64,000 bases of DNA, from positions 1 through 64,000 of the forward strand of contig JAHEJW010000006.1 in assembly GCA_024638655.1 (NCBI GenBank), given 5' to 3'. Origin of the DNA: a bacterium. GTDB taxonomy: Bacteria; Actinomycetota; Acidimicrobiia; Spongiisociales; ZC4RG35. Of the stretch, positions 16,797 through 26,541 are shown piece after piece; positions within the stretch are counted from its first letter, which is position 1; each line of letters starts with the position of its first letter. The notes under the pieces were generated by a model. That model was not told where the DNA came from. It ran no database searches and saw only the letters and a list, made by a program, of their open reading frames with translations. The position numbers and the translations under genes are program-made.

Positions 16797-18189
16797 GCCG
16801 TACCGTGATCGTCGTGCCGCGACCCAACTCGGAATCGGCGGTCACCTCCCCACTCATCCGCTCCACCAGCCCCCTCACAATCGAGAGGCCGAGACCGCTC
16901 CCCTCTTTTCGCACCATCCTGTGGCCTCCCACATAGTGTCGATCGAAGATATGTGGGAGGTCGATGGGCTCGATGCCCGTCCCCGTGTCCGAGACCTCGA
17001 TCACTGCATCGCCATCGTCGGACCGAACCGCCACCGAGACCGAGCCTGTCTCAGGTGTGTAGCGGAGCGCATTCTCGACGAGGTTCTGAGCGATCTGGCC
17101 CAATCGATCGGGATCCGTGCTGATCAGGATGTCAGGCTCGGTGTCGATCTCCAGCCGGATTCCCACCTCCTCGGCTCTTGCCCTGAAACCCTCGGCGATC
17201 TCGGCCACGTGAGCGCCTACGTCGACCCTCTCCGTACGTAGCCCGAATTCGGCCTGGTCGAGTCGGGCCAGCATCGTCAAGTCTTCGATGAGCCGGCTGA
17301 GCTGCCGGCTCTGCACGCTCAGGACTCCTCCGATCCGTTCGATTTCCTCGGGTCCGAATCGGCCCAGCTCGAGAGCCTCGGCGTACCCTCGGATCGTTGT
17401 GAGCGGCGTACGGATGTCATGACCAACACCCAAGATGAACTCCCGCTCTCTCTCCCGGCTGGTCTCCAGCTCGGAAGCCATATCGTTGAAGGCTGAAGCA
17501 ACGTCATCGAGCTCGGGATCACCGAGGTCTGGGACACGGGCGCTCAGATCCCCGTCGGCCAGACTGCGAGCCGCCGCGGCCAACGGGTCGAGCCGTCTGG
17601 CCATCTGATTCGACAGGAAGCGGGCGATCAGCGCAGCCGCCACACCGAGACCGGCCACGATCAGGAGGATGCCCCTCATTTGATCGGCCAGGCGGATCAC
17701 GGGAGCCTCACGTGCCAGTGCCACCAGCAGAGTGGCGTCGAGTTGCGGTGTCACCGGGACGATCGTCGGGGCCACAACGACAAGGTCGTTCGTGTCCGAC
17801 CGTGTTCGCTGGATCTCGCCGTCGAGGAGCTTGTCCTCGGTCAGATCGACCCTGTCGAAGAGAGGACTGTTGGTGACGAGGTTGCCATCCGCGATGATGA
17901 CTCCCAGGGCGATCTCCGACCCGCCGACAGTCCTTCGAAGACGGCTGAGGAAGGGGCTGACACGGTCACCCTCCAGCAAACGGAAGAGGTCTCGAACCGC
18001 TCCGGGTCTCTCCCCCAAGCCGGCCACGGCCTCGTCGATCACAGCCACGGCTTCATTTGCCGAGTTGGTCATCTCGCGGAAAGTGGCGTCTACTGCCGCC
18101 CTCTGCGTAGCGACGGTCACCCCGACCAGCGTGAGCAGACCGGTAAACGAGGCGACAGCGAAGATGGTCCAGAACAGACGACGTCTCAT
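16786..18189 (-). CDS. OmpR-class sensor histidine kinase (HAMP-HisKA-HATPase)
   Basis: A 467-residue transmembrane kinase. Helix 1 is at residues about 6-28, an extracytoplasmic sensor domain at 30-170, helix 2 at about 172-193 and a HAMP linker to about 245. HisKA contains the phospho-acceptor His257 in GVGHDIRTPLTTIRGY. The ATPase domain has QNLVENALRYTPETG, VSDTGTGIEP and GSGLGLSIVRGLVERM. It is the second gene of an operon with the response regulator, 15 nt downstream of it. The signal sensed is unknown. Confidence 0.94.
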   Translation of the reverse strand: MRRRLFWTIFAVASFTGLLTLVGVTVATQRAAVDATFREMTNSANEAVAVIDEAVAGLGERPGAVRDLFRLLEGDRVSPFLSRLRRTVGGSEIALGVIIADGNLVTNSPLFDRVDLTEDKLLDGEIQRTRSDTNDLVVVAPTIVPVTPQLDATLLVALAREAPVIRLADQMRGILLIVAGLGVAAALIARFLSNQMARRLDPLAAAARSLADGDLSARVPDLGDPELDDVASAFNDMASELETSREREREFILGVGHDIRTPLTTIRGYAEALELGRFGPEEIERIGGVLSVQSRQLSRLIEDLTMLARLDQAEFGLRTERVDVGAHVAEIAEGFRARAEEVGIRLEIDTEPDILISTDPDRLGQIAQNLVENALRYTPETGSVSVAVRSDDGDAVIEVSDTGTGIEPIDLPHIFDRHYVGGHRMVRKEGSGLGLSIVRGLVERMSGEVTADSELGRGTTITVRLSG

Positions 18190-18204
18190 GACCGCGGCAT
18201 CTGA

Positions 18205-18888
18205 TCAGTCACCCAGTCGATAGCCCACCCCCCACACCGTCTCGATCGGAACTCCATCGATCTTCTTGCGGAGCTGACGGATGTGCACGTCGACCGTCCT
18301 GGTTTCTCCGAAATACTCGTAACCCCACACGGCCTCGAGAATCTGGCCTCGGCTCATCGCCAGACCCGCGTTCTCGGCCAGGAACCAGAGAAGATCGAAC
18401 TCCTTGGCGGTCGGTTCCACCACGTCTCCGCTCCGGGTCTTCACCGTCCGCTTGCCCCCATCGATCTCATAGCCGTCGATCTCGAGCAGTCTCGGCTTGG
18501 CCGGAGGCTCCTCCGACCTGCGTAACACCGCTTTCACCCGGGCCATCAGCTCCCTCGGGGAGAATGGCTTGGTCACGTAGTCGTCAGCGCCCATCTCGAG
18601 GCCCAGGACCTTGTCGACCTCGGTGTCACGGGCGGTCAGCATGATCACCGGTATTGCTGTGAACTGGCGGATCAGTCGACAGGTCTCCACGCCGTCGATC
18701 CCGGGGAGGTTGAGGTCCAGCAACACCGCGGACACAGGTCTGATTCGCAGCCGTTCGACTGCCTCCTCGCCGGTCAGGGCGTGTAGAAATCGATAGCCGT
18801 CGCGCTCGAAGAACTCGCGCAGCATGTCCGCGATGGCATCGTCGTCTTCGACCAGCAGCACGGACCTGGTTGGGGCTGACATCGCCAA
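18205..18888 (-). CDS. OmpR/PhoB-family response regulator
   Basis: A 227-residue transcription factor. The receiver domain shows EDDD near residue 14, the phospho-acceptor Asp58 in AVLLDLNLPGIDG, and LTARDTEVDKVLGLEMGADDY with the conserved Thr/Lys positions. The C-terminal winged helix includes TAKEFDLLWFLAENAG and RTVDVHIRQLRKKID. It pairs with the kinase encoded immediately after it. An in-frame ATG at 18882 is an alternative start. Confidence 0.95.
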   Translation of the reverse strand: MAMSAPTRSVLLVEDDDAIADMLREFFERDGYRFLHALTGEEAVERLRIRPVSAVLLDLNLPGIDGVETCRLIRQFTAIPVIMLTARDTEVDKVLGLEMGADDYVTKPFSPRELMARVKAVLRRSEEPPAKPRLLEIDGYEIDGGKRTVKTRSGDVVEPTAKEFDLLWFLAENAGLAMSRGQILEAVWGYEYFGETRTVDVHIRQLRKKIDGVPIETVWGVGYRLGD

Positions 18889-18938
18889 CAGTCTGGCCGC
18901 GAGTTGTAAAGAAGCGGTGAAAGGTGTGCCTGTAACTG

Positions 18939-19760
18939 TTAAGACCGGACAGCCCCCACCACGACGTATGACTCACCCACTTCGACCTGGTCTCCGGACG
19001 CCACGCCCCTTGCCAGCATGGCCAGCGCAAACGGCCCCGACCGGGAAGTGATCTTCCCGACCTCCTCACCGCCCCGGGCGACTACGGAGCCGGGAGCAGC
19101 GTCGATCTCCCCGAGCTCGAGTAGATAGAGGCGCTTTGGGACGTTGCCTCCACGGCTGTCGACTCGGGCCACCAACTCCTGACCTAGGAAACACCCCTTG
19201 GTGAAATCGACAGTGTCGGGGACCAGACCCGATTCGTGCGGGATGGTCGAATCGTCGACATCCACTCCAAACCGGGGCTCGCCCGACGCAATCCTGGCCT
19301 CCTCGTACTGGGCGTAGCTCATAACCGCCAAATCCGGTCTCTGACCGGTCTGGAACATCCTCGGCAGAGTCCTCCATGAGATGTCAGCTTGGATTCTTTC
19401 TCCGTCGGCTCTCCAGGTTCCCGGATCGGGCACCTCTCCTCCGACCACGACCCAGGCATCACTCCGATAGGCTTCGATCTCAACGTCGACCCTTATTAGA
19501 TAGCGCCCGAGGAAACTCGCCAGATCCTCACCTCGGCCGGCATCGGTGATCAGGCCGACTTGGTCCTGGCCACGCAGCACCCAGAGGATGTGGGCGAGTT
19601 TCCCCTGCGGCTGAAGGAGCAGAGACCTCAGAACCTGATCCGGGCGAGCTTCGGCAATTTCCTGGCTGAGGATGTCTTCGAGGAATCTGATTACGTCCGA
19701 CCCCTTGAACCACACCAGGTCAGGGGTCTCCGGGGCGATCATGGGATCGGTCACGGTCAC
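18939..19760 (-). CDS. ygfZ: YgfZ/GcvT-like folate-binding protein
   Basis: A 273-residue protein of the YgfZ family, which supports Fe-S cluster assembly or repair with folate. The family signature KGCFLGQELVARVDSRG is intact, followed by a C-terminal beta-barrel-like part. A GTG at 19760 is taken as the start, with GTG 19754 and ATG 19742 as alternatives; the frame continues upstream into ccdA but makes no sense there. It lies 44 nt downstream of ccdA and may share its transcript. No strong Shine-Dalgarno is visible. Confidence 0.87.
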   Translation of the reverse strand: MTVTDPMIAPETPDLVWFKGSDVIRFLEDILSQEIAEARPDQVLRSLLLQPQGKLAHILWVLRGQDQVGLITDAGRGEDLASFLGRYLIRVDVEIEAYRSDAWVVVGGEVPDPGTWRADGERIQADISWRTLPRMFQTGQRPDLAVMSYAQYEEARIASGEPRFGVDVDDSTIPHESGLVPDTVDFTKGCFLGQELVARVDSRGGNVPKRLYLLELGEIDAAPGSVVARGGEEVGKITSRSGPFALAMLARGVASGDQVEVGESYVVVGAVRS

Positions 19761-19804
19761 AACGATATGGCGGCGGGTCGCGTATCCCGTCTGGGCTCGC
19801 CCGG

Positions 19805-20575
19805 TTAGACGCTCGCCAGGTCTCTGAGGAAAGGCACGGCGTCGAAAATCCGGACGAACCAGGCGGACAGGTCGCCGAGCCGACCCGTCACCATCACCAC
19901 TCCGAACAGAGCCAGGAAGACGCCGGAAGCGATGTTTATCGGCCTGAGATATGGCTTGAGCTTTCCGAAGAACTTGAAGAGCCCGAGACCGGCAAGGAGA
20001 AACGGGACTCCGAGGCCGAGTGAGTAGGAGACCAGCAGAAGAACCCCTTGAGCCAGCGTCTCCTGCGTGGCCGCCGTCGCGAGGATGACTGTGAGAACCG
20101 GCCCGATGCACGGTGTCCATCCAAAGCCGAAAGCGGCCCCCATGACCGGTGGCGCCCAACGCCCCAGCCGGGACGGTCTCACGTGGAATTTCTTCTCCTG
20201 GCTGGCCACGGCGAGAAAACCCCTGTTGGAGACCGCCATCGCCACCATGAGGATCCCGAAGGCGATGATGATCAGACCGGAAACGCGGGTGAGCGTGCCG
20301 AGGTTCTGTCTGAGGAAGGTGCCGAACCCAGTCGCCGCCGCCCCGAGGGCAGCAAAGATCAGCGTGAAACCCAGGATGAAGAGAAGTATCACCCGGGTCA
20401 TCCGGGCGACCGAGACCTGACCTTCCTCCAGTTGCGATGCCGAGTACCCGGACATCATCGATAGGTAACCGGGAAGCAAGGGAAGCACGCACGGTGAGAT
20501 GAACGAGATGACACCGGCGCCGAAGGCGATCACCAGCTGGACCAGATAGGCCGCGTCTCCTACGTTTTCGAACAT
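19805..20575 (-). CDS. ccdA: CcdA-like thiol-disulfide transmembrane protein
   Basis: A 256-residue membrane protein with six helices. It carries the paired redox cysteines of the CcdA/DsbD family in SPCVLPLLPGYLS (helix 1) and FGWTPCIGPVLTVIL (helix 4). It passes reducing equivalents from cytoplasmic thioredoxin to extracytoplasmic thiol proteins, for example in cytochrome c maturation. No partner cytochrome genes are in the window. A possible link to the cysteine-rich FtsI encoded elsewhere in the window is only a suggestion. Confidence 0.92.
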   Translation of the reverse strand: MFENVGDAAYLVQLVIAFGAGVISFISPCVLPLLPGYLSMMSGYSASQLEEGQVSVARMTRVILLFILGFTLIFAALGAAATGFGTFLRQNLGTLTRVSGLIIIAFGILMVAMAVSNRGFLAVASQEKKFHVRPSRLGRWAPPVMGAAFGFGWTPCIGPVLTVILATAATQETLAQGVLLLVSYSLGLGVPFLLAGLGLFKFFGKLKPYLRPINIASGVFLALFGVVMVTGRLGDLSAWFVRIFDAVPFLRDLASV

Positions 20576-20640
20576 ATCGGGTCCCTCACAACGGGATGCT
20601 TCACACCATTGTTCCCACGCCCGGTGTTTACGCTCGTTAA

Positions 20641-21885
20641 ATGCCGGTATCCGTTCGTCGGGTTCTTGACCCTTTTCTGCCCGTCGGACGGTTCAGCCGC
20701 ATGGATCGCCGCCTTGTCTTCGTCATTTGGGTGGCGGGCGTGATCCAGGGTTTTGGGCAGTCACAGGCAAGTGCGTCTCTGCCTTTCACACGGGCGGGGC
20801 TCGGTCTCTCGGAAGGAGAGATGAGCCTGCTCCTTGGGATCGCCAGGCTGGCTGCGTTCGCAGCCCTTCCCATCGGCTGGCTGGGTGACCACCGAGGACG
20901 GAGGAGGCCGTTCCTCTGGGCGATTACATTCATCATCCTCGGAGGCTCCCTGGCAGGCCTCACGTTCGAGGCCTGGCAGTTCGGGGTCCTCCACTCCCTC
21001 CTCAGGACAGGCACCGCGGCCGTCTCTGGGCTGGCAGTGGTCATCCTGGCAGAGAAGACGAGCGTGCCGATCCGGGCCTACGCCATCTCCTTCTATGGGG
21101 CCGCCGTGTCCCTGGGCAGCGGAATCGCTCTCATGGTGCTGCCTCTTGCCGAGAGTGGCCCTGAGGCCTGGCGAATCCCCCACCTCCTGACCGGTCTCGG
21201 CGTGCTTCTGCTCCCCTTCCTCATCAAGAACGTCCCCGAGACCGATGTCTACCGATCCGAGCCGGAGGGGGGTCACTGGAGTGAGCTGGTCCGCGGTCCG
21301 TGGTCCGGACGATTCTGGACCGTGGTCGCGATTGGCTTTCTCGCCGCCGCCTTCGGCGCAGTTGGCGCCGCCTTCTCCACCGAGCGGATGATCAGCGATG
21401 TCGGGCTCTCGACGGGGATGACGGTTCTGATCCTCCTCGGCGGAGGCACGCTCGGAGGAATCGGGTTCTTCATCGGCGGGCATCTCGCCGATGCATGGGG
21501 ACGGCGGCGGACCTCGGTGATGAGCCTTCTCATGAGCCTCCTCGGGGGCATCGTGCTCTACTCGTCGACGGATATAGCCGTGATAGTGCCTGCCGTGATG
21601 GTCTCGGCATTCGGAACCTTCGCTTTTGTCCCATCGGGCGGGTCGCATCGAGCCGAGCTGTTCCCGACCACACTGCGTGCCAGCGCGAACACCGCCGCTT
21701 CGAACGCTGGGCTGGTCGGGTCGGCGAGCGGGCTCATGGCCGGTGTCCTCACCATCGACATGCTCGGGCTGAGCAACACCATCTATCTGCTCGGAATCGG
21801 AGTGTTCGCCGCCGCGATGCTCACGCTTCTCCTCCCTGAGACACGCGGTCAGGACTTGACCGCAGTTTCGGCCGACCGGCGGTAG
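20641..21885 (+). CDS. MFS transporter
   Basis: A 414-residue permease with about twelve hydrophobic helices. The loop 2-3 motif GWLGDHRGRRRP matches MFS motif A, and a second half-motif GGHLADAWGRRR lies in the C-terminal half. The substrate is not predictable. ATG 20641 starts just after a TTAA; ATG 20701 (MDRRLVF) is an alternative that would begin closer to the first helix. It is divergent from ccdA, with a 65-nt shared promoter gap. Its 3' end overlaps the convergent MATE gene by 37 nt. Confidence 0.85.
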   Translation: MPVSVRRVLDPFLPVGRFSRMDRRLVFVIWVAGVIQGFGQSQASASLPFTRAGLGLSEGEMSLLLGIARLAAFAALPIGWLGDHRGRRRPFLWAITFIILGGSLAGLTFEAWQFGVLHSLLRTGTAAVSGLAVVILAEKTSVPIRAYAISFYGAAVSLGSGIALMVLPLAESGPEAWRIPHLLTGLGVLLLPFLIKNVPETDVYRSEPEGGHWSELVRGPWSGRFWTVVAIGFLAAAFGAVGAAFSTERMISDVGLSTGMTVLILLGGGTLGGIGFFIGGHLADAWGRRRTSVMSLLMSLLGGIVLYSSTDIAVIVPAVMVSAFGTFAFVPSGGSHRAELFPTTLRASANTAASNAGLVGSASGLMAGVLTIDMLGLSNTIYLLGIGVFAAAMLTLLLPETRGQDLTAVSADRR

Positions 21886-23156
21886 GCGAAGAGAAATACC
21901 AGGCCACGGACGATGATCAGCGCGCCCATGGCCCACCAGATCCCGCTGAGACTCTCACCAAGCGGGCTGAGCAGCATCAGGCTGATGGCCACCACCGCAC
22001 CCGCTCCGGTCGACCACACCATCGCACCTAGCGCGATCATCCCGAGAAATATGCCGTCCGCCACGAATACCAGAGCTGCTGCGGGCTCGAACGCGGCCGC
22101 GATCCCCCCGGCGTCGATCGTCAGTTCGGAGACCTCGCCGGAGGTGGCCAGCAGCGCCAGGAGGTGACGCCCGAAGAACATCATCGCCGCGAGGACGATG
22201 CCCGAAACCAGACCCCAGCCCATGAGCCGCTTCACCAGTCTGTCGAGGGGAGCCAGATCACCTTGCCCCGCGGTCTCGCCCACCATTGCTTGCGCCGCTA
22301 TGGCGAACGAGTCGGCCAACATCGCGAAAAGGAGGAACATCTGCGCCACCAGTTGGTGGGCAGCGATCGTCTCAGGGCTGATACGGGTGGCCACCGATGC
22401 AGCCACCGTGAAGGTCGCCAGCAGGAGACCGGTTCGAACGGTGAGCAGCGCTCCGTTCCGACCGAGCTCTATCAGTGAGGGAATGCTCTCGGATAGGCCC
22501 GCCGGTCGACTGGCCATGCCCCTCGCTCGGATCAAGCGTAGGAACCACACCGCACCCACGTACTGCGCGATGACAGTCGCCAATGCTGCCCCCTCGAGAC
22601 CCAGACCCAACACGAATATGAGCAAAGGATCGAGCGCCAGGTTGAGGCCGTTCACTCCGGCCGCCACCACCAAAGGCGTCTTCGTGTCCTTGTGCCCCCT
22701 GAAGGCTCCATGACCGGCGGTCACGATCAACACGGCCGGCGTGGCCAGAGCCCTGATTCGAAGGTAACTCACCGCTGGGTCGTCGATCTCGCCCGTGGCC
22801 CCCATCAGGTCCACGAGGACGGGTGCCAGCACCTCGAGCACGACAGCCACAAGCACCCCGAGAATGACGGCGAGAAACAGGGCATCTCCGACCCATCGTT
22901 GGGCTGCTTCGGGCTCACCACGTCCCAACGACCTGGCGACCAAAGGCGTCGTCACATAGGCGAGGAAGTTGAAAGCGAAGAACGCGAACCCGAGAAGCGC
23001 GGTATCCACACCGAGCGCAGCGAGCTCCGTCGTGCCGAGACGTGCCACGAATGCGGTGTCGGCCAGCGTGAGAAGCGGGTCGATGGCCAGCGCCCCGAGA
23101 GCGGGAATTGCCAGACCGAGAATGGCTCTGTCGGTGCCGTTCAGCCGTGTGGTCAA
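21849..23156 (-). CDS. MATE-family efflux transporter (DinF-like)
   Basis: A 435-residue multidrug and toxin extrusion protein with about twelve helices in two halves, beginning LAIPALGALAIDPLLTLADTA. It would export organic cations or drugs using an ion gradient. A TTG at 23156 that overlaps the nth stop as TTGA is taken as the start, because it sits just before the conserved first helix; a codon at 23195 inside nth is an alternative. It is co-transcribed with nth. Confidence 0.88.
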   Translation of the reverse strand: MTTRLNGTDRAILGLAIPALGALAIDPLLTLADTAFVARLGTTELAALGVDTALLGFAFFAFNFLAYVTTPLVARSLGRGEPEAAQRWVGDALFLAVILGVLVAVVLEVLAPVLVDLMGATGEIDDPAVSYLRIRALATPAVLIVTAGHGAFRGHKDTKTPLVVAAGVNGLNLALDPLLIFVLGLGLEGAALATVIAQYVGAVWFLRLIRARGMASRPAGLSESIPSLIELGRNGALLTVRTGLLLATFTVAASVATRISPETIAAHQLVAQMFLLFAMLADSFAIAAQAMVGETAGQGDLAPLDRLVKRLMGWGLVSGIVLAAMMFFGRHLLALLATSGEVSELTIDAGGIAAAFEPAAALVFVADGIFLGMIALGAMVWSTGAGAVVAISLMLLSPLGESLSGIWWAMGALIIVRGLVFLFAYRRSAETAVKS

Positions 23157-23866
23157 TCTCGCACCCTGCCGGCGGCCTCGAACCGGTCGGGCCACTCGCA
23201 GAGGTCGAACAGCTCACAGGACCCGCACAAAGGGCGTCGCGCATCGCAAACATCACGTCCGAATTGGATGAAGCGCATCGAGAGACCCGACCAGGTCTGC
23301 CTGGGGAACACGGACTTCAGATCCTGCTCGATCTTGTTGGGGTCGGTCTCGGTTGTCAGACCGAGTCTTCGAGTCACGCGGTTGACATGAGTGTCAACCG
23401 CAATGGCCGGAAGGTCCCAGACCTCGGCGAGCACCACGGACGCGGTCTTCCTACCCACGCCACGAAGCTTGACGAGCTCATCGAGCTGCGGTGGCACCTC
23501 GCCCTGATGACGTTCCTCGAGGTCCTGCGACAGGGCGATTATCGACTTCGTCTTCTGCCGGTAGAACCCTGAGGAGTAGATGATCTCTTCGACCTCCTCG
23601 GGATTCGCCTCGGCCAGATCTGCCGGTGTCGGATATCGGGTGAAGAGCCTGGGAGCCACCTTGTTGACGTTCTCGTCGGTGGTTTGAGCGGACATGACGG
23701 TCACCACCAACAGCTGCCAGGGGTTCTCGTAGTCGAGCGCAGTTCCCATCTCCGGGTAGCGCTCGAAGAGCCTGTTCAGAATGGCCCGCGCTTTGCCTCT
23801 CTCCTTGGCTGTGGCTGTCGTCCCGTCGGCTCGCGGTCCCGGCATCTTCGGGCATGGTATCTGCAC
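23153..23866 (-). CDS. nth: Endonuclease III (DNA glycosylase/AP lyase)
   Basis: A 237-residue base-excision repair enzyme. The helix-hairpin-helix LRGVGRKTASVVLAE carries catalytic Lys140, and the catalytic Asp158 lies in AVDTHVNRV. The C-terminal [4Fe-4S] ligands are Cys207, 214, 217 and 223 with the classic 6-2-5 spacing. It removes oxidised pyrimidines. An ATG at 23845 is an alternative start. The N-terminal 20 residues are not conserved in character. Confidence 0.95.
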   Translation of the reverse strand: MQIPCPKMPGPRADGTTATAKERGKARAILNRLFERYPEMGTALDYENPWQLLVVTVMSAQTTDENVNKVAPRLFTRYPTPADLAEANPEEVEEIIYSSGFYRQKTKSIIALSQDLEERHQGEVPPQLDELVKLRGVGRKTASVVLAEVWDLPAIAVDTHVNRVTRRLGLTTETDPNKIEQDLKSVFPRQTWSGLSMRFIQFGRDVCDARRPLCGSCELFDLCEWPDRFEAAGRVRD

Positions 23867-23926
23867 CCAATCCCCAGGATCGCTCGGTTCGATCCACTCG
23901 AACCAGCCTCTAACCTGCCGCCGCCT

Positions 23927-24811
23927 ATGGCCTTCCTCCCCAGTCGTCGGGCGATCCTCGCCCTGGTAGCGGCATCGTTCCTCTTCGGCGCCACTTTCGT
24001 AGTGGTCAAGTCGGCACTCGACGACATCGGTCCCCTTGCCTTCGTTGCCTGGCGCTTTCTCCTCGGAGCTGCGGTCCTGGCACTCCTCGCACTACCCCGA
24101 GGACGACTCATCTGGAAGCACGGAGCGATTTCCGGGACGGCACTGTTCGCCGGTTACGCCCTGCAAACAGCGGGCCTCGAGACGACCAGTGCGGCCAACT
24201 CTGCGCTGATAACCGGGTTCTACGTGATTCTCACCCCCTTTCTCGCTGCGCTCTTTGCTCGAAGGGCTCTCAGCCCCTGGGTGATCGCTGCGGCCTTTGG
24301 GTCTTTCGCCGGGCTTTGGCTGCTGACCGGCACGGATGGCTTGGCGCTCAGCCGCGGTGACCTCCTGACTTTGGGATGTGCACTGGCTTTTGCCCTTCAC
24401 ATAATCTCATTGGCCAGATATGCGCCGGGGCATCCGGTGATCCCTTTCACCACGGTCCAATTGGCGATCACCGCAACTCTGGCCTTCGTGGCGTCGGCCC
24501 TGGTCGAGGGTCTCTCCCTGCCCCCGGCTCCGTCGCTGGGGGCGATCGCCCTGACCGGACTCGGCGTGTCGGTAGGGGCTTACGTACTCCAGGTGTGGGC
24601 TCAGACGATCGTCGGAGCCGAGACGGCCGCCATAGTGCTCGCCGCGGAGCCGGCCTTCGGTGTGGCAACGGCGTGGGTGGTGTTGGGAGAGCGTCTGATG
24701 TTGAAGGGCTGGTTGGGCGCTTCCCTAATCGTGATAGCCATCTTCGTCGTCGTGACGAAACAGCGCGACAGAGCCTCGCTGGAGGCAGAGGCGGTGACCG
24801 CGGCTCACTGA
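23927..24811 (+). CDS. EamA/DMT-family transporter
   Basis: A 294-residue permease with ten helices and two EamA repeats, starting AILALVAASFLFGATFVVVK and repeating from the middle with GDLLTLGCALAFALHIISLA. Members export amino acids or metabolites; the substrate here is unknown. ATG 23927 begins at the first helix, and the long frame upstream overlaps nth antisense and is not supported. The 3' end overlaps the next convergent gene by 7 nt. Confidence 0.9.
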   Translation: MAFLPSRRAILALVAASFLFGATFVVVKSALDDIGPLAFVAWRFLLGAAVLALLALPRGRLIWKHGAISGTALFAGYALQTAGLETTSAANSALITGFYVILTPFLAALFARRALSPWVIAAAFGSFAGLWLLTGTDGLALSRGDLLTLGCALAFALHIISLARYAPGHPVIPFTTVQLAITATLAFVASALVEGLSLPPAPSLGAIALTGLGVSVGAYVLQVWAQTIVGAETAAIVLAAEPAFGVATAWVVLGERLMLKGWLGASLIVIAIFVVVTKQRDRASLEAEAVTAAH

Positions 24812-25083
24812 GTCACTTGATAGGTGTCGTCCTGAAGCTGCCTGGCCAGTTTCATCAAGAGCCTGATTGCCAGGACAACCAGGAACAAAGCGAGCGTCAG
24901 GATCATTACGAACTCAGGCGCCGTCGAATACGGCTTGACACACGCTTCCAGGCCGTTCGGGCACAGGCCGAACCCGGTTCCGTCCCCGAGGAGATCAATC
25001 ATGACCAGCACGGGTATGGCCGCTATGGCAACGGCGATCCCGGCGAGGACGACTATGAGGGCCCTTATCACCTGAACAATCAC
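24805..25083 (-). CDS. Small two-helix membrane protein, unknown
   Basis: A 92-residue protein with a hydrophobic helix at residues about 3-31, a short loop with two cysteines (GLCPNGLEACVKPY) that could form an extracytoplasmic disulfide, and a second helix at about 58-82. I do not recognise the family. It lies upstream of the EamA gene end and 32 nt downstream of folA on the same strand, so it may be the last gene of the thyA-folA transcript. Confidence 0.65.
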   Translation of the reverse strand: MIVQVIRALIVVLAGIAVAIAAIPVLVMIDLLGDGTGFGLCPNGLEACVKPYSTAPEFVMILTLALFLVVLAIRLLMKLARQLQDDTYQVTQ

Positions 25084-25115
25084 CCTTGAAACGCTAACGG
25101 CGAGCCGGGGAAAAC

Positions 25116-25604
25116 TCAGCCATTCGACCGCTCCTCCCGGTTCTTCTGGTACGTCACGAAGGCGAACCCGGGATGGGTCTCACGGTCAACCTCTTGCCAC
25201 TGAGACCAGTCGATCGGTGGGAACCAAGTATCTCCCTCGGGCTCCGCGTCGACTTCGGTCAACTCGAGGGCGTCGGCGAACTCGAGAGCAGACCGATATA
25301 CCTCGGCGCCGCCGGCGATGAAAGCATCCTGTTGGTTCTCCGCAGTCATTGCCAGAGCATCCCCGAGGGTGCCTGCCACCTCGACACCCTCATGGGCCCA
25401 CGTGGGGTGACGAGTCAAGACGATGGTCGTACGACCGGGAAGCGGCCGCCCGATGGACTCGAATGTGACCCGACCCATGATCAGGGCATGCCCCATGGTC
25501 AGTCGCTTGAACCGTGCAAGGTCATCGGGTATCCGCCAGGGCAGGTCGCCGCCGATTCCGATCACACCGTTGCGCGCCACGGCGGCGATGATCACGATCC
25601 GCAT
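25116..25604 (-). CDS. folA: Dihydrofolate reductase
   Basis: A 162-residue enzyme reducing dihydrofolate to tetrahydrofolate with NADPH. Visible family signatures are AAVARNGVIGIGGDLPWRIP (substrate pocket with the catalytic Asp in IPDDLARFKRLT), the MGRVTFESIGRPLPGR cofactor segment, and IAGGAEVYRSAL. It follows thyA by 18 nt; ThyA produces the dihydrofolate that FolA recycles, so the pairing makes metabolic sense. Confidence 0.96.
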   Translation of the reverse strand: MRIVIIAAVARNGVIGIGGDLPWRIPDDLARFKRLTMGHALIMGRVTFESIGRPLPGRTTIVLTRHPTWAHEGVEVAGTLGDALAMTAENQQDAFIAGGAEVYRSALEFADALELTEVDAEPEGDTWFPPIDWSQWQEVDRETHPGFAFVTYQKNREERSNG

Positions 25605-25622
25605 GCTGCGGGCTTTGGGAGG

Positions 25623-26417
25623 CTAGACAGCGATGGGAGCGCGAATCGATGGGTGGGGGTCGTAACCCAAGACCTCGACATCGTCCATCTCGAACTCGTC
25701 GAGATTCCTTCTTCGGGGATTCAACCGGAGCGTTGGAAGTGGCCGTGGATCGCGCTCGAGTTGGATTCTCGCCTGCTCCATGTGATTCAGATATAGGTGC
25801 GCATCACCCAGGGTGTGAACGAAGTCACCTACACCCAGATCGCAGACCTGGGCAACCATGTGGGTCAGCAGCGAGTACGAGGCGATGTTGAAGGGAACGC
25901 CCAAGAAGATGTCGGCCGACCTTTGATAGAGCTGGCAGCTCAGCTTGCCCTCCGCGACGTAGAACTGGAACAACGTGTGACAGGGAGGAAGCGCCATGTC
26001 GTCGACATCGGCCACGTTCCAGGCGCTGACGATATGGCGGCGGGAGTCGGGCCGCTCCTTGATGGAGGCGACGACGCGCTCGATCTGGTCGATGTGGCTC
26101 CCGTCTGGCGTGGGCCAGGAGCGCCATTGGTACCCATAGATCGGTCCGAGCTCGCCGTGCTCGTCAGCCCACTCGTCCCAGATCTTGACACCCTGCTCCT
26201 GGAGCCAGCCGACGTTCGTCGCGCCTCGCAAGAACCAGAACAGCTCGGCGATCACCGAGCGGAGATGGACCTTCTTGGTGGTTACGACCGGAAACCCGGC
26301 GTTGAGGTCGAATCGCATCTGATGGCCGAATACCGAAAGGGTCCCGGTGCCCGTTCGATCGGCCTTCTCCACCCCGTCCCCGAGAACACGGGTGAGTAGG
26401 TCGTGATACTGCAGCAC
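25623..26417 (-). CDS. thyA: Thymidylate synthase
   Basis: A 264-residue enzyme that methylates dUMP to dTMP using methylene-tetrahydrofolate. The catalytic Cys falls at residue 146 in [12 protein letters not shown] when the GTG at 26417 is the start, the same number as in the E. coli enzyme, which supports that start. Other marks are [39 protein letters not shown] and [11 protein letters not shown]. The longer frame upstream (to 26543) lacks family similarity. It is the first gene of an operon with folA. Confidence 0.96.
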   Translation of the reverse strand: MLQYHDLLTRVLGDGVEKADRTGTGTLSVFGHQMRFDLNAGFPVVTTKKVHLRSVIAELFWFLRGATNVGWLQEQGVKIWDEWADEHGELGPIYGYQWRSWPTPDGSHIDQIERVVASIKERPDSRRHIVSAWNVADVDDMALPPCHTLFQFYVAEGKLSCQLYQRSADIFLGVPFNIASYSLLTHMVAQVCDLGVGDFVHTLGDAHLYLNHMEQARIQLERDPRPLPTLRLNPRRRNLDEFEMDDVEVLGYDPHPSIRAPIAV

Positions 26418-26541
26418 GAGGTAATCGTATCTGCAGTCGGTTCGACCTCGGTGCAATTCGGTCGGCTTCTTTTCCCATTCCTGCCCTTGCCCGGTCGAGC
26501 CGCGCCTGAGGTCCTTTTCGAAGATGGTTATCGTCTCGACC

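Noticed and set aside
19761..20492. N-terminal extension of YgfZ through the ccdA region
   Set aside because: The residues there are a frame-shifted shadow of ccdA, and family similarity begins only after about 19742.
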